Source of the DNA: Ochotona curzoniae
Lineage: Eukaryota > Chordata > Mammalia > Lagomorpha > Ochotonidae
Assembly (NCBI RefSeq): GCF_017591425.1
Contig: NW_024464918.1
Coordinates: 5,640,001-5,704,000 of the forward strand
Length of the DNA stretch: 64,000 bases
Direction: 5' to 3'
In this document: one piece after another, positions 19,130 to 29,814 of the stretch
Position numbering within the stretch: the stretch's first letter is position 1
Layout of the letters: every line of letters begins with the position of its first letter
The notes under the pieces: model-generated
What the model was told of the DNA's origin: nothing
Seen by the model: the letters and a program-made list of their open reading frames with translations, nothing else
Database searches by the model: none
Made by a program: the position numbers and the translations under genes

Positions 19130-22065
19130 ACAATTTTTAATGTTTGTTTTGTCATTAGCTGATTCAATTTTAACATGTTCTTTAACTTTGATGGCTTCAG
19201 AACATAAAGGTTCAGGAAACATTGCATAGCTCACTGTCAATCAAACAATTAACATTTTCAGTCTCTTAATGTCGCCTCTGCAAATCTGGGGTGCCTGAGA
19301 GGACACTGCAGGCAAGTAGATCCAATGTTTGTTCCATTCCATTTAATTTTCTTTTGTCATGGAGGGGACACAAAACCCTTTTATGAAAGAAGTTTGCACC
19401 ATCCCAGAGAAACAAGTTCAGTACTATGTCTCTTTACACTGCCGAATGTCTTGGATCATCATCTGACTCTTATGGGGACTGCTCTCTTTTCAAACTTGTG
19501 GGATGTTTCTAGCTGTCTTGACTTTCTTCACTGCACCCCCAAATCTGCCTCTATTGACATCCATGTTACAGTTGGAATGCAACTGTATTGCTGATACAGT
19601 TGGACACATGAGCCCTTCTGACATGTCACACAGAATCCTTTCATTTGGCCTTTCTGCTAAGTATTTTGGTCACCTGTGCTTTTTCACTACCCTAGAGTCA
19701 GTACTGATGGGCTCTGGCTGTGGCCTGAGATGGTCGAGACTCTTACTTGTAGATGGAAGAGTTTACTTACAAGCAACACGGGTCTCCTCTATTTATCATG
19801 AGGAATTAAAAGACTCTCGATTGCTCCATTCATTTCTTCTCAGGGCATTTCTGGAAACAAGTTTTGATGGTTAAAATACCAGTCTTCTTGCTTCTCACCC
19901 TACACTGAGGCTTCTACTCTGAAAGAAGATTTCAGCAAGGAGAATTCCAAAAGGAAACTTCCCTGTAAGACTTGAATCTTTGGAAAAGCTTCAGAATTAT
20001 TTTGCAAATACTTGTTGGAATAAAAAGCTACCTAAATTGGAGAATGAGTGAACCTTCCTCAATATTTTTGTTTCTAAGGCACCTGCAGATACATCTACAC
20101 TTCTGATGAATACAAATCACATCTTCACCAGTGGTTCCCTAATCTTTGGCACTTTTCTGGTGTTCCCTGTCTGACGGATGGAGATAATAATATGCAGTGT
20201 CGTGACGACTAAACATGGTGTGATGGTGCTGGAACACTGTATGTCTCATACATGTTAGCTCTTCTGGCTATAAGATTGACCTTGGTCATGACCAGTCACA
20301 TGATGGCTCCTGAGCTCAATGTCTCCCTGTGCAAAACAAAAGGATCTTAAGGTTTCATTTGAGAGCATATCTATTTTTCATACACATTTACAAGCATACA
20401 CATAAGCGAGAAACTGATGTCACGCTCCCATCACCACGCTTTAACAGTGGTCACTTTTTGTTAGCTTTGATTAAATTGTCCCCTCACCAATTTTTCTCAG
20501 GCACGTTTTCAAGCAGATATTAATCCGGTCATGAATTCATTGATATAAGTGTGGTTGGTAGGTGATTCTTCTGTGGGCAGCCCTTTTGCTATGTGGCTCT
20601 GAGACTCTTCAACCCCTCTGAATCTAAACTGTCTCATAAGTGTGCCCTGATTAATGTGGCAAAAGGGATATTGCCACGTCTAAAATCCAGACATCATAAT
20701 TTCCAGGCAAGAGACTTGTCCATCTGAACCCAGTCACTGATTCTGAGTTCACAGAATGGTGCGTAATTAGCATCATCAAATTTTGAGTGGCTTATTATGC
20801 ATTGAGTTTAATGCAATGGCATGTTTAAAAAACACATAGCTCTGGCCATCCAATGTAATGACTGTGAAGCTTTAATCATCTTATCCAGAGGACTGAATTT
20901 ATAAGCATTAGACATTTTGTAAGTGTGAGCGAGAGTGTTAGTATACCAGGTCCCTGTGGAAGTTGCATTCCATGGCATTCGTCTTAACTAGGAGCCTTCT
21001 GTAGCTGAGTTCGATATTCCAGCTGAAGGTCTAAGTGAAATCCAAGATAGTAGTTCTTAAGTTGTATTGAATTACAAACACCTTTGAGAATTTGATGGAC
21101 TATATGGTATTTCTTCTGGAAAAATGGTGCGTTTTCATAGTGCCCCTTGTTACAGAGAGATAGGAGAGAAAAGTGCCTAAGTCAGGAGGTTGATAAATCA
21201 GTGAATGCGTGGATACTGATTAAGATACTCTGATCTTGGTTGAGAAGAATCTTACTTGAATTCCCAGAACTACACGGTCAACTCTGCCAAAAGAAACAAA
21301 AAAATCATCTGTGACTGCTTGGCGTGTATTCCACTGCCATTGCTGTTTCAATTACTTCTGAAAAAGAAGTAACCGCTGGTGTGGTGTTTGGGAGATTTCA
21401 GATTCAGGGTCTAAAAATTTCTTAATCAGATCACAATTTGCCTAGATTTGTTTTGAGGTCTTTCAAGGCACCCTAAGGTGTTTACCCTAAAAGAAGGTCA
21501 CACTCCAAGACCTTCCTTCAGGGCAAGCCCTGCTCAGGGGATTGGGACTTCCCTAGCCAAACCTCATCAGCTGCCTGCACCCATGCTGCTGGTGGTGGTG
21601 CTGTCTGATGTTCTGGATGCTTCTGCCTGACCAGGCCTGTGTGCTTCTTAGAGATTCTAGTTAGCAATGTATGCGAGTCTTGGACAGACTATACATACTA
21701 TGTTCATTCATACTTTACCACTGCTTGGTTACTACCTATGCTGTTCAGCACTCATTAGTTTGCTCATATTTTTTTTTTACTTTAAAATTATAGAAAGGAA
21801 ACAGACTCCATGTATTTCATATATGCAGCTGTTAAAGCATACTTTCTGTCTTACTCTCCGTTTGCCACCCTCTTTCCTCTTTCTTTCCTTACGTTACTTT
21901 TTTTTAAAGCAATGACATAGTTAATGATTGCAAACTTAATCCTCCACTAAATAAATAATACAAGCAGTAAGTAGAAAAACCACTGTTCTTCAAGTATATA
22001 GACAAAGGTTGTGAATAATAATCAAATCTGAAAGTGTCAATTTCATTCATTAACCTAGTGTTTTT
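19130..22065. other. Repeat-poor 2.9 kb, no gene supported
   Basis: The longest stretch in which I recognise no transposon. A frame at 19,503-19,874 has no recognisable domain. 20,740-20,930 is rich in homeodomain- and POU-like words (GTAATTAGC, TTATGCAT, ATGCAAT), which could mark a regulatory element. Confidence 0.4.
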
Positions 22066-22069
22066 TTTT

Positions 22070-22395
22070 CAGATTTTTTTAAATTGCAAAGTCAGATATA
22101 TAGAGATGAGAGACAGAGAGGAAGATCTTCCATCCACTGATTTACTCCCCAAGTGGTCGTAACAGTCAGAGCTGAGCTGATCTGAAGCCAGGAGCCAAGA
22201 GCCAAGAGCTTCTTTTGGGTCTCCCACATGGGTGCAGGGTCCCAAGGTTTTGGGCCATTTTTGACTGCTTTCCCAGGCCACAAGCAGGGAGCAGGATGGG
22301 AAGCAGGGGCACCAGGATTAGAACTGGTGCCAGTATGGGATCCCGGTGCATACGAGGCAAAGACTTAAGCTGCTAGGCTACCATGCCAGACCTGA
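22070..22395 (-). mobile_element. C-type SINE, young/intermediate
   Basis: Antisense copy: AAGTCAGATATATAGAGATG, TTACTCCCCAAGTGGTCG, CCCACATGGGTGCAGGG, box B AGTTCTAATCC, head GCTACCATGCCAGACC. It mixes the subfamily A purine tract with a B-like head. Confidence 0.9.
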
Positions 22396-22399
22396 TTTT

Positions 22400-22440
22400 G
22401 TGCTTTTTGTATTTGTTTTTTGTATTTGTTTTTTGTAAGT
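22400..22440 (+). repeat. Short TTTTTGTATTTG repeat
   Basis: Roughly three tandem copies of a T-rich 13-base unit next to the SINE end. Confidence 0.6.
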
Positions 22441-22479
22441 CTGTATATTGGGTATCACAAATTAGGGGAAACATATATT

Positions 22480-22945
22480 TGTCTTTTTAGTTTTTTTATT
22501 AGCATATGTTATTTAGTTAGTGATCGATCTTGTTGTGAAAGACAGGGTTTCATTCTTTTATAGGTGAGTAGTATTTTTATGGTGTGTATGTGTATGAACC
22601 ATAATATCTTTATTCAGTCATCAGTTGATGGACATATGGGTTGATTCCATATTTTAGTTATAGTGAGCTGAACTGCTAGGCACAAGGAGGTACAGATAAC
22701 TCATTCCTATGCTGATTTTATTTTGTTTAGGTAAATTTCCAGGATTGGAATGGCTGGGTCATATGCAAGATCTTCATTTTTTTTTTCAGATTTCTTAAGG
22801 AATTTCAATACTGTCTTCCAGGATCCTTGTACTAGTTTCATTCCTACCAGCAGTGTATCAGCATAACTTTTCCCCACTTCTTTGTCAATGTTTGTTATTT
22901 TTTGATATTTGTGTGTTAGCCATTATAACTGGGATGAGAGAATGT
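22480..22945 (-). mobile_element. L1M-type LINE fragment (ORF2 end / 3' part)
   Basis: Plus strand shows the antisense of the common old L1: 'cagttgatggacatatggg', 'ggaatggctgggtcatatg', 'cagcagtgtatcagca' and 'gccattataactgggatgag'. Only a remnant; no open frame. Confidence 0.85.
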
Positions 22946-23184
22946 TCAATATAGCTGAAGATGGCTGGCCGCCTGGCCCCTGGGTCCATCCTATGCTGAA
23001 ATTCCACTGGATCTGTCTTTTGGGATGGGTGAGGTTGGAAGGAAGCAAGGGTATGTTGAGGAATAGAGAGGCAGCCCCAAACTCATGTGAACCGGAAAGT
23101 TGGTATGCCTCTAGGATGATTACTAAAGTACTTTATTATTTGCTAGAGTGATAAATGAAAGTTACTAACAAGGCTTTTATGAAG

Positions 23185-23400
23185 AAATCCCCATTCCACA
23201 TTGCTGTCATGTTCTTTGTAACAGCACTGATCACTTTGCATACAAATATAGGCTTATTTGTTCTCTATTTGCTGCTTCCATTGTAATAGAAGCTCCATTA
23301 GAACACAGACTATGGTTAGTTACAGGTTATATCTCTATGAGTGGCTGGCATGTAGTAGTTGGTCACTTCTTACTTTGTAAATAATCGGTTGAACAATCGA
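23185..23400 (+). mobile_element. L2 3' end
   Basis: 'ttgtaatagaagctccatta', 'gaacacagactatggtt', 'tggctggcatgtagtag' match the LINE2 3' end, in order. Confidence 0.6.
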
Positions 23401-23404
23401 GTGA

Positions 23405-24210
23405 AGTAATATTGAAGTCATTCCTCGACATTCTACAGAGTTGGTGAGTGTAAAGACCTCCTGACAAGGGCCTACGAAAGATTCTAAAAGATTCTAATCC
23501 TTAGTGGCGAGATTCAATTTCAGAGTTAGGGATTTAATTGAGCTCTTCCAGTGATCCTGGGCAAGTAGTCTTGCAAATGTGTTTGGAAAGCTGCTGTAAG
23601 TGATTTCTTTTTCCTTTGGAGATGTCCAGCAGGAAAAATATTCAAAGCAATGGGTTTCATTGTTTGTCTCTGACAAGTCAGGACAGAAATAACTAATTGT
23701 AAAGCAAATAAAAATGGAATCAAAATAAAAAGATACCTCAGTAACTCATTCTCATTGAATGAGAATCTTCTGAATCTTTTCACTGTGTCCTCCTAAAGTA
23801 GATTTTTTTTTCTTCCCTGAAGAAATACACATCTCACACAGAATGAATTTCTGTTTGACTATATGTCTTTCAAGATGAGAAAAATATGGTAGCAGTTATT
23901 GAAAATGCAAGCTAGAATGCTTTTGAAAATGGTCAGACCCCCCTTTTACTATTGCTATCTTTAACTTATTGGGTATATAACAACTATGACAAAAGACTAG
24001 GTGAGACTCTAAGGAAGTACCAAAACAATTCATTTAAAAAAGAAATAGAAAACATTAAGAATACTTCAAAAGTTTAAATTTTTTTTAACTGATCAGAGAG
24101 ATGCAAAGTAAGAGTCAAATTATGAGGTTTTAGGTTTATTTGTTTTTGCTACTCAGTTTGGCAAAAATTTAAACCTAACAATGCAGAATTGCCAATGGTA
24201 TGGAAAAACA
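23405..24210. other. Unassigned
   Basis: AT-rich, no gene or clear repeat. A possible decayed MITE arm near 24,060. Confidence 0.4.
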
Positions 24211-24214
24211 GACA

Positions 24215-24428
24215 TTTTTTCAAGCCAAATCCAGGAGCCTGGAACTCCATCTGAGTCTCCCAGGTGAGTGGCACAGGCCTAAGCACTTAGACCATTTTCT
24301 GTTCCTTTTTCCAGTACATGAGCAGGGAACTTCATAGGAAACTGTGTGAGCAGGAATCACATCAGTGCCCATGTAAGATGCTGTTAACACAGGTGCTGGT
24401 TAATGTGCTGCACCACAAGGCTGGCCCC
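24215..24428 (-). mobile_element. Old CSINE2-like SINE, partial
   Basis: 'caggagcctggaactccatc', 'gagcaggaatcacatcag', 'caccacaaggctggcccc'. The purine-rich 3' side is missing. Confidence 0.6.
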
Positions 24429-24518
24429 AAATGAGTGTTCTTATGTATAGAAACTAGCATTCCCTACATCCCCTAGAACAAATTGTCTGAGGAGTATCCT
24501 GGAACAAAAGTGCTAACA

Positions 24519-24850
24519 TTTTTTTTTTAACGATTTACTTATTTATTGGAAAGTCAGATATACAGAGAGGAGGAGAGACAGAGAGGAAGATCTTCCATCC
24601 AATGATTCACTTCCCAAGTGAGCGCAATGACCAATGCTATGCCGGTCCGAAGCCAGGATCCAGGAACTTCTTCCAAGTTTCCCATGCGGGTGCAGGGTCT
24701 CAAAGTTTTGGGCTGTTCTCGACTGCTTTCCCAGGCCACAAGCAGGGAGCTGGATGGGAAGTGGGGCTGCTGGGATTAGAACCGGCACCCATATGGGATC
24801 CCGGGGCATTCAAGGCGAGGACTTTAGCCGCTAGGCCACGCTGCCAATCC
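24519..24850 (-). mobile_element. Young C-type SINE, subfamily B, with 14-bp TSD
   Basis: Full antisense copy with the subfamily B GAGAGGAGGAGAGACAG tract and box B GGTTCTAATCC. TSD CAAAAGTGCTAACA is exact at 24,505-24,518 and 24,851-24,864. Confidence 0.95.
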
Positions 24851-25096
24851 CAAAAGTGCTAACAATTTTTATGTGACCATTCTTTGGCCCAGCAATTGTA
24901 TTTGAGGCAATATACCCTTAGGAAATTATTGGACAAAGATATAGTTCCAGAATAATAATAGATGATCTGCTTTAGAAATCAAATTGTCCATCAAATCAGG
25001 GTTAAAAATTAATTGATATATTTCCATAACATTAACAGAGATGATACCTATTGAACACTCTGTCATGTTTCAGGCGCATTGTAACAGTTAATTCCC

Positions 25097-25422
25097 TTGG
25101 GCTCAGCACCCTGCATATTAGAGTAAGCCTCTGCCTTTAGCACTGGAATCCCATATGATCGCCAGTTCAAGTCCCGGCTGCTCTACTTCTGATCTAGCTA
25201 CCTGATTATGGCCTGGAAAAGCAGTGCACAATGACTGAAGCCCTCCGGCCCTTGTGCCCATGTGGGTGACCTAGAAGAAACTCCTGGTTCCTGGCTTTAG
25301 ATCACCTCAGCTCTGGATGTTGTAGCCATTTGGGAGTGAATCAATGGTTGGAGCATTTCTATGTCTGCTTTTTCTCTGTAACTCTGCTTTCAAATCAATG
25401 AAATACATTTAAAAAAATGATT
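25097..25422 (+). mobile_element. C-type SINE nested in MIR
   Basis: Sense copy: 'ttagcactggaatcccatat', box B AGTTCAAGTCC, 'ttgggagtgaatcaatgg', 'tttctctgtaactctgc', A-rich tail. It lacks the TTCTA substitution, so it belongs to an older layer. Confidence 0.82.
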
Positions 25423-25722
25423 TAATATATTTTTATTTGAAAAGCAAGAGTCACAGAGAGAGAAGGAGAGACACAGAAAGAGAAAGAAATCCTCTATCTG
25501 TTGATCTACTCCCCAAAAGGTCATAGCTCAGCTCAGTTCAGCTCATCTCAGAGCTGAGTCCCAGAGACTTGGGCCATCCTCCACGGTCCTTCCAGGCCAC
25601 AACCAAGCAGCTGGAATTGAAGTGGAGCAGCTGGGACTTAAACTTGTGCCCATGTGGGATGGCAGTGCTAAAGGGCAGAGGCTTAGCCTACTAAAACCAC
25701 AGTTCAGCCCCGCCCCCCAAAT
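25423..25722 (-). mobile_element. C-type SINE, tail-to-tail with the previous copy
   Basis: Antisense copy: ATATTTTTATTTGAAAAGC, 'cagagagagaaggagag', 'cttgtgcccatgtgggatgg', CAGTTCAGCCCCGCC head. It meets the preceding SINE at their A-rich ends, giving a head-outward inverted pair. Confidence 0.82.
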
Positions 25723-26099
25723 AAAATAAATCTTGAATAAAAAGAAACAAAATGTACTCATTTGATTTTTCACAACACTCCTCTGTGCAGATAGTACTAT
25801 TATCTCATTTCAATGATGAAAACGCCCAGTACATCGTTTAAGGGTATTTAGCTTGTGATTGATAGTGTGGGGGTGACTCCTAGTCAGTCTGGTTTGAGTT
25901 TGTTCTTAACTTTGACACTTCACCAGGGAATACAACACAATAACTAAATGGAGAGGGCACGTGAACATATTCAATAGAAGAAACAGAGTCAGAATAATCT
26001 AATGTAGTTGTTTGTTTCATCATACGTAAAGAATGGAGTGTGAATGGGAGGAGATGCATGATGTGACTCAGGAGGGTAAGCTGCTCCTCGGGATGCCCA

Positions 26100-26400
26100 C
26101 GTCCCCTGTCCGGGGGCCAGTTAGAACTGTGGCTGTTCCCTTGCTAGTGCAGTTGGGCAAGAGTAGGTGATAGTTTAAGTGCTTGGGTTCCTGCCACCTA
26201 CATACAAGATGCAGATGGAGTTGCAGGCTCCTGGCTTCAACTTGGCCCAACCCTGGCTGTTGGCAGTATTTGGGGAGTAAACCAGGGGAGGTAAGATTCT
26301 CTCTCTCCCCCTGTTTGCCTTCCCCCCCCCCCACTGCTTCCAGTCTCTCTCTTCCTCTCTCTCTCAATGTTTTTCAAATAAATAAACAAATTCTTTGAAA
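26100..26400 (+). mobile_element. CSINE2-like SINE
   Basis: Sense copy lacking much of its head: 'agtgcttgggttcctgcc', 'caggctcctggcttcaac', 'tttggggagtaaacc', long CT/C-rich run and AAATAAATAAACAAA tail. Confidence 0.7.
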
Positions 26401-26570
26401 GAAAGAAATGAATAGCAGAAGCATGGAGATATGTAGGATGCCTAAAAAGGTTTTTATAAAGGTATAAGGGTCTGAATAAAATATGCTATATCAGAAGTTA
26501 CTTTTAGTGGACTTTTGCTTTCTTCTTATAATTCCCAGAGGTTTTTGCTCAATTAGATTGTATGTCTTTT

Positions 26571-26901
26571 TTTTTTTAAAGATTTATTTTTTTAAATTAT
26601 TTTTTTATTGGAAAGGCGGATAGACAGAGAGGAGAGACAGAGAGGAAGATCTTCCATCTGATGATTCACTCCCCAAGTGAGCACAACGGCCAATGCTATA
26701 GCGATCCGAAGCCAGGAGACTCTTCCTGATCTCCCACGCGGGTGCAGGGTCCCAAAGCTTTGGGCCGTCCTCGACTGCCTTCCCGGGCCACAGGCAGGGA
26801 GCTGGAAGGGAAGCGGGGCTGTGGGGATAGAACCGGCGGCCATATGGGATCCCGGCGTGCAAGGTGAGGACCTTAACCACTTGCGCCACCGCGCCGGGCC
26901 C
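26571..26901 (-). mobile_element. Young C-type SINE, subfamily A, with 16-bp TSD
   Basis: Full antisense copy ending CCACCGCGCCGGGCCC. Tract GAGAGGAGAGACAGAGAGG and head AAGGTGAGGACCTTAACCAC match the copy at 3.2 kb. TSD AGATTGTATGTCTTTT is exact at 26,555-26,570 and 26,902-26,917. Among the CpG-richest SINEs in the window. Confidence 0.95.
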
Positions 26902-26919
26902 AGATTGTATGTCTTTTAT

Positions 26920-27200
26920 AACTAGAAAAGATCGTATTTTTTCTTTTTTAATCAGCTGACATTAGACTTAATTTGTTTTGACAAATGTTAGGACATTCTT
27001 TTTTTGGCTCAATGGGCATTGGATTTCCTGGTTAATGTTTTCTATTGCCAGTACCTTCCCAAACTTCAGTCCTATAATAAAAGTATTCTGCAATTCTACA
27101 GCTGTTCAAAACAATGTATTTTTTTTAATGTTGGAATCATGTCCATATTTGGACAAAGAAGGAGATGTGTAGGGATATAAAAATGCAAAACTTAAATAAT
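26920..27200. other. Unassigned AT-rich segment
   Basis: No gene or repeat recognised. Confidence 0.4.
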
Positions 27201-27204
27201 TACC

Positions 27205-27655
27205 ATAAACACGATTGCTTGGCCACTCCAGGAACCATTGAAGAGAGTAGGATCTGGACTGTTCAAACTAGGGAAGCATTTTCATAGCCACTCTTGGACT
27301 AAGAGTTGACCCAGTGACATATGAGATAGGAGGCATTGGCTGCTGTAGGAGCTTCTATATAATATGCTGCTTTCCAAATAGGAAGGTCAAACTTGACTGG
27401 CTCTGTTCCCCTATTCCCTAATCCTACAGCTACTCAGCCAGTTATGAGGACATGACTTTTATAGTTACAGCAGCCAGTTTGTGAACTTGAGACTCCAAGA
27501 CGAGGGAAAGAGCAAGAGATGCATTGACCCTAGCCTCATGAGGCTGTTGAATCCATGCCAGCAGAATCCTAGCTCCAGAATACTTACTATGTGAGAAAAA
27601 TAAAGCTTGTTTGTTTAAGCCACTGTTAAATTTTTCATTAGTTGCAGCCAAGTAT
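27205..27655 (+). mobile_element. Old LTR or L1M 3'-end remnant
   Basis: Ends with 'gagaaaaataaagcttg', 'tttaagccactgttaaattt' and 'agtattcccaatggatacag', a pattern shared by several old mammalian LTR and L1M 3' ends. Family not resolved. Confidence 0.4.
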
Positions 27656-27659
27656 TCCC

Positions 27660-28490
27660 AATGGATACAGTGCTAAAAATGCCCAGATATTGTTTTCTGA
27701 AATGTTTCATATCTTACCTTGCAAAGAAATATGGTTTGAATCATTTTCACAGGACCTCAAGGGACTAAAATTAGAACTTGGTTCATCTGATAAACTTTCT
27801 AAGAAAAAAAGGTAACATTTAGAAGAATGAATGATTGACGTAAGATGATCTGTCTAGTGCTTCTTTTGTAAGCTGCAGAACTTTACATAGGGACGCCTTC
27901 AGGTGGCTATTTCTGTTGACAACAAGTCATCAGCCATAAGACAGAATGGTACATGAAGTATGAGATGATGGATGAAGAACATCCTACAACATCTCAATAG
28001 ATAAACGGCCTGACAAGAAATATGTCCACTCTTTATCCTGCGTGTGGGAACTGCTGGCTGATGAATTCACACAAGAGAAACATGTAAGAATCCTTGCTTG
28101 CCTGAGTCTAACTGTTGGCAACTGTTCTTCATCAGCAGCACTTAAAAAGTCATTTTGCTGGATGATTTTGGTCACTGATATGGGCTAAGATGTGTGAGCT
28201 TATGGCAGCCAGCATAGAAATGAACTCATTATTTTTGTCTTAAAGGCCAGTTCAGCCCCTCCTGGAAAATCGTTTTGGAATTTCAGTATCACTTTAAGTT
28301 AATGGGTCTAGATTTGCCACTTACATTTCCAAAATAGATTCCAGTGGGATAATATCACTTTAGCATGAAGCTAAAATAGGAAGTAGGAGGGAACTGAGAG
28401 TGAACTATAGAACCCCATCTGTCTAGGGTAATAAATTTCTCATAGCCAAGTCATAAAATGAGCCCCCATCTTCCCCAAACTACGTGTTCT
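27660..28490. other. Unassigned
   Basis: No gene or repeat recognised. Confidence 0.4.
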
Positions 28491-28494
28491 AGAT

Positions 28495-28750
28495 ATTTGT
28501 GACTTGGATATCCACTCCAACAATCACCTCTGTGGGAGTGCGTTGCCATCTCATGGTGTGATACAATTCCGCAGTCATTCTGTGATATCACTCCTTGGCT
28601 CTTATTGCCATCTAGCCATTGTTTTCTTACCTTTGTTCCTAGTTCACTGTCTTCTCTCCCATTACCAGTATATTGGAGGAGGCAGGACTATTTCTGTCCT
28701 GTTTAATCTGGTGTTCTCTGTGTGACGAAGAACTCAGTAAATATTTGTGG
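28495..28750 (+). mobile_element. L2 3' end
   Basis: 'tattggaggaggcaggact', 'gacgaagaactcagtaaat', 'atttgtggaatgc' match the LINE2 3' terminus. Confidence 0.55.
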
Positions 28751-29049
28751 AATGCAAAAAAAGATGACTGTGATATTTTGCCTACGTACTTTGGCTACCT
28801 AGTCAAGTCAGTCATTTATCTGTTAAGAATGACACGGAAGATGGAGTCTCCCTTTTTCATTTGGTTGATGCTATTGATAAGCAGTTTCAGTTCAGTTACA
28901 ATGTAAACATGAAGGGAAATGTTGGAGTGATTAGTACTGGCATGTGCCTTTAGTCACCATAATATTTATATTTGTGTTTGTTTATAAGGTCAGGTATATT
29001 CTCTTTGCTTCAGTTTGAGTGGCTAATGGTTTGGATTACTGAGGAAAAA

Positions 29050-29510
29050 CTACTGTACTTGTCAGCTTTGCATTGCTACAATGAAATAGCCGGTACAATA
29101 GCTTCATAAGAGGTTTATTTAGCTCACAGTTTTGGAGGTTCAAAACCCAAACAACATACTATGGGCTCTGTGGTGAGGGCTACTATCCTTTGGCTGCATC
29201 ACTTCATAGTGTGTTAGCTACAGTAAAAGCAAAAGCAGCAGAAAATAAGTGGTTCCATCTTAAAACTAAGGCAGAGAATTGTGTGTGGCAGACTTGTTCC
29301 TTTTGCAGATACTCTGTCCTAAGAATTACCAGGGATCCTTTGAGGATTGCCAAGGGATCACACAAGAAATCTCATGCCTCTAGGAACCCAAGGGAATTGC
29401 ACTAGACCCCACCTCCCAAATATTCCAGCATCTTCCAGGAGTGCTGCAGTGGGGACTGGGCTTCCAATCACATGAACATTTTTGGGGGGAGGTATAATTA
29501 ACATAACTAA
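29050..29510 (-). mobile_element. MaLR-like LTR remnant
   Basis: Antisense blocks in order: 'agctttgcattgctacaatg', 'ctcacagttttggaggttc', 'gaccccacctcccaaat', 'caatcacatgaacatttttg'. These fit an MST/MLT-type LTR. A SINE has inserted just right of it. Confidence 0.6.
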
Positions 29511-29547
29511 TCTTGTACAAAGCACAGTGCGTGTATTTATGTATCTT

Positions 29548-29812
29548 AAAGTATTATTTTTTTTTTGAGAAGGGGAGTGAAAATGTACACATGTGGTAAT
29601 GCTCCCATTCACTCTGCAGCTGTCCACAATAGACGGTGGCTGGATCTGGAAACTCAATTCAGATTCTCCACATGGGAGGCAGGAACCCAATAGCTCGAGC
29701 CATCGCTGCTGCCTTCCACGGTGTGTGTTAAGAAGGCAGCTAGCATTGGGAGCACCAGGTGCTCTGATGTGGCACATGTGTACCTTAACCACTAGGCTAG
29801 ATGTCCACCCAA
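29548..29812 (-). mobile_element. CSINE2-like SINE
   Basis: Antisense copy: GAGAAGGGGAGTGAAAATG, 'aaactcaattcagattctcc', 'caggtgctctgatgtggcac', 'cttaaccactaggctagatg'. Confidence 0.72.
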
Positions 29813-29814
29813 GC

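Larger units (their letters stand above)
25040..25910 (-). mobile_element. MIR split by two SINEs
   Basis: Left part 25,040-25,096 ('attgaacactctgtcatg', 'caggcgcattgtaacag') and right part 25,740-25,910 ('gtactattatctcatttc', 'aatgatgaaaacgcccag') form one antisense MIR. Two C-SINEs in opposite orientations lie between them. Confidence 0.6.

Noticed and set aside
19503..19874. Possible processed pseudogene
   Set aside because: No recognisable parent protein in any frame and no poly(A) tail or TSD seen.
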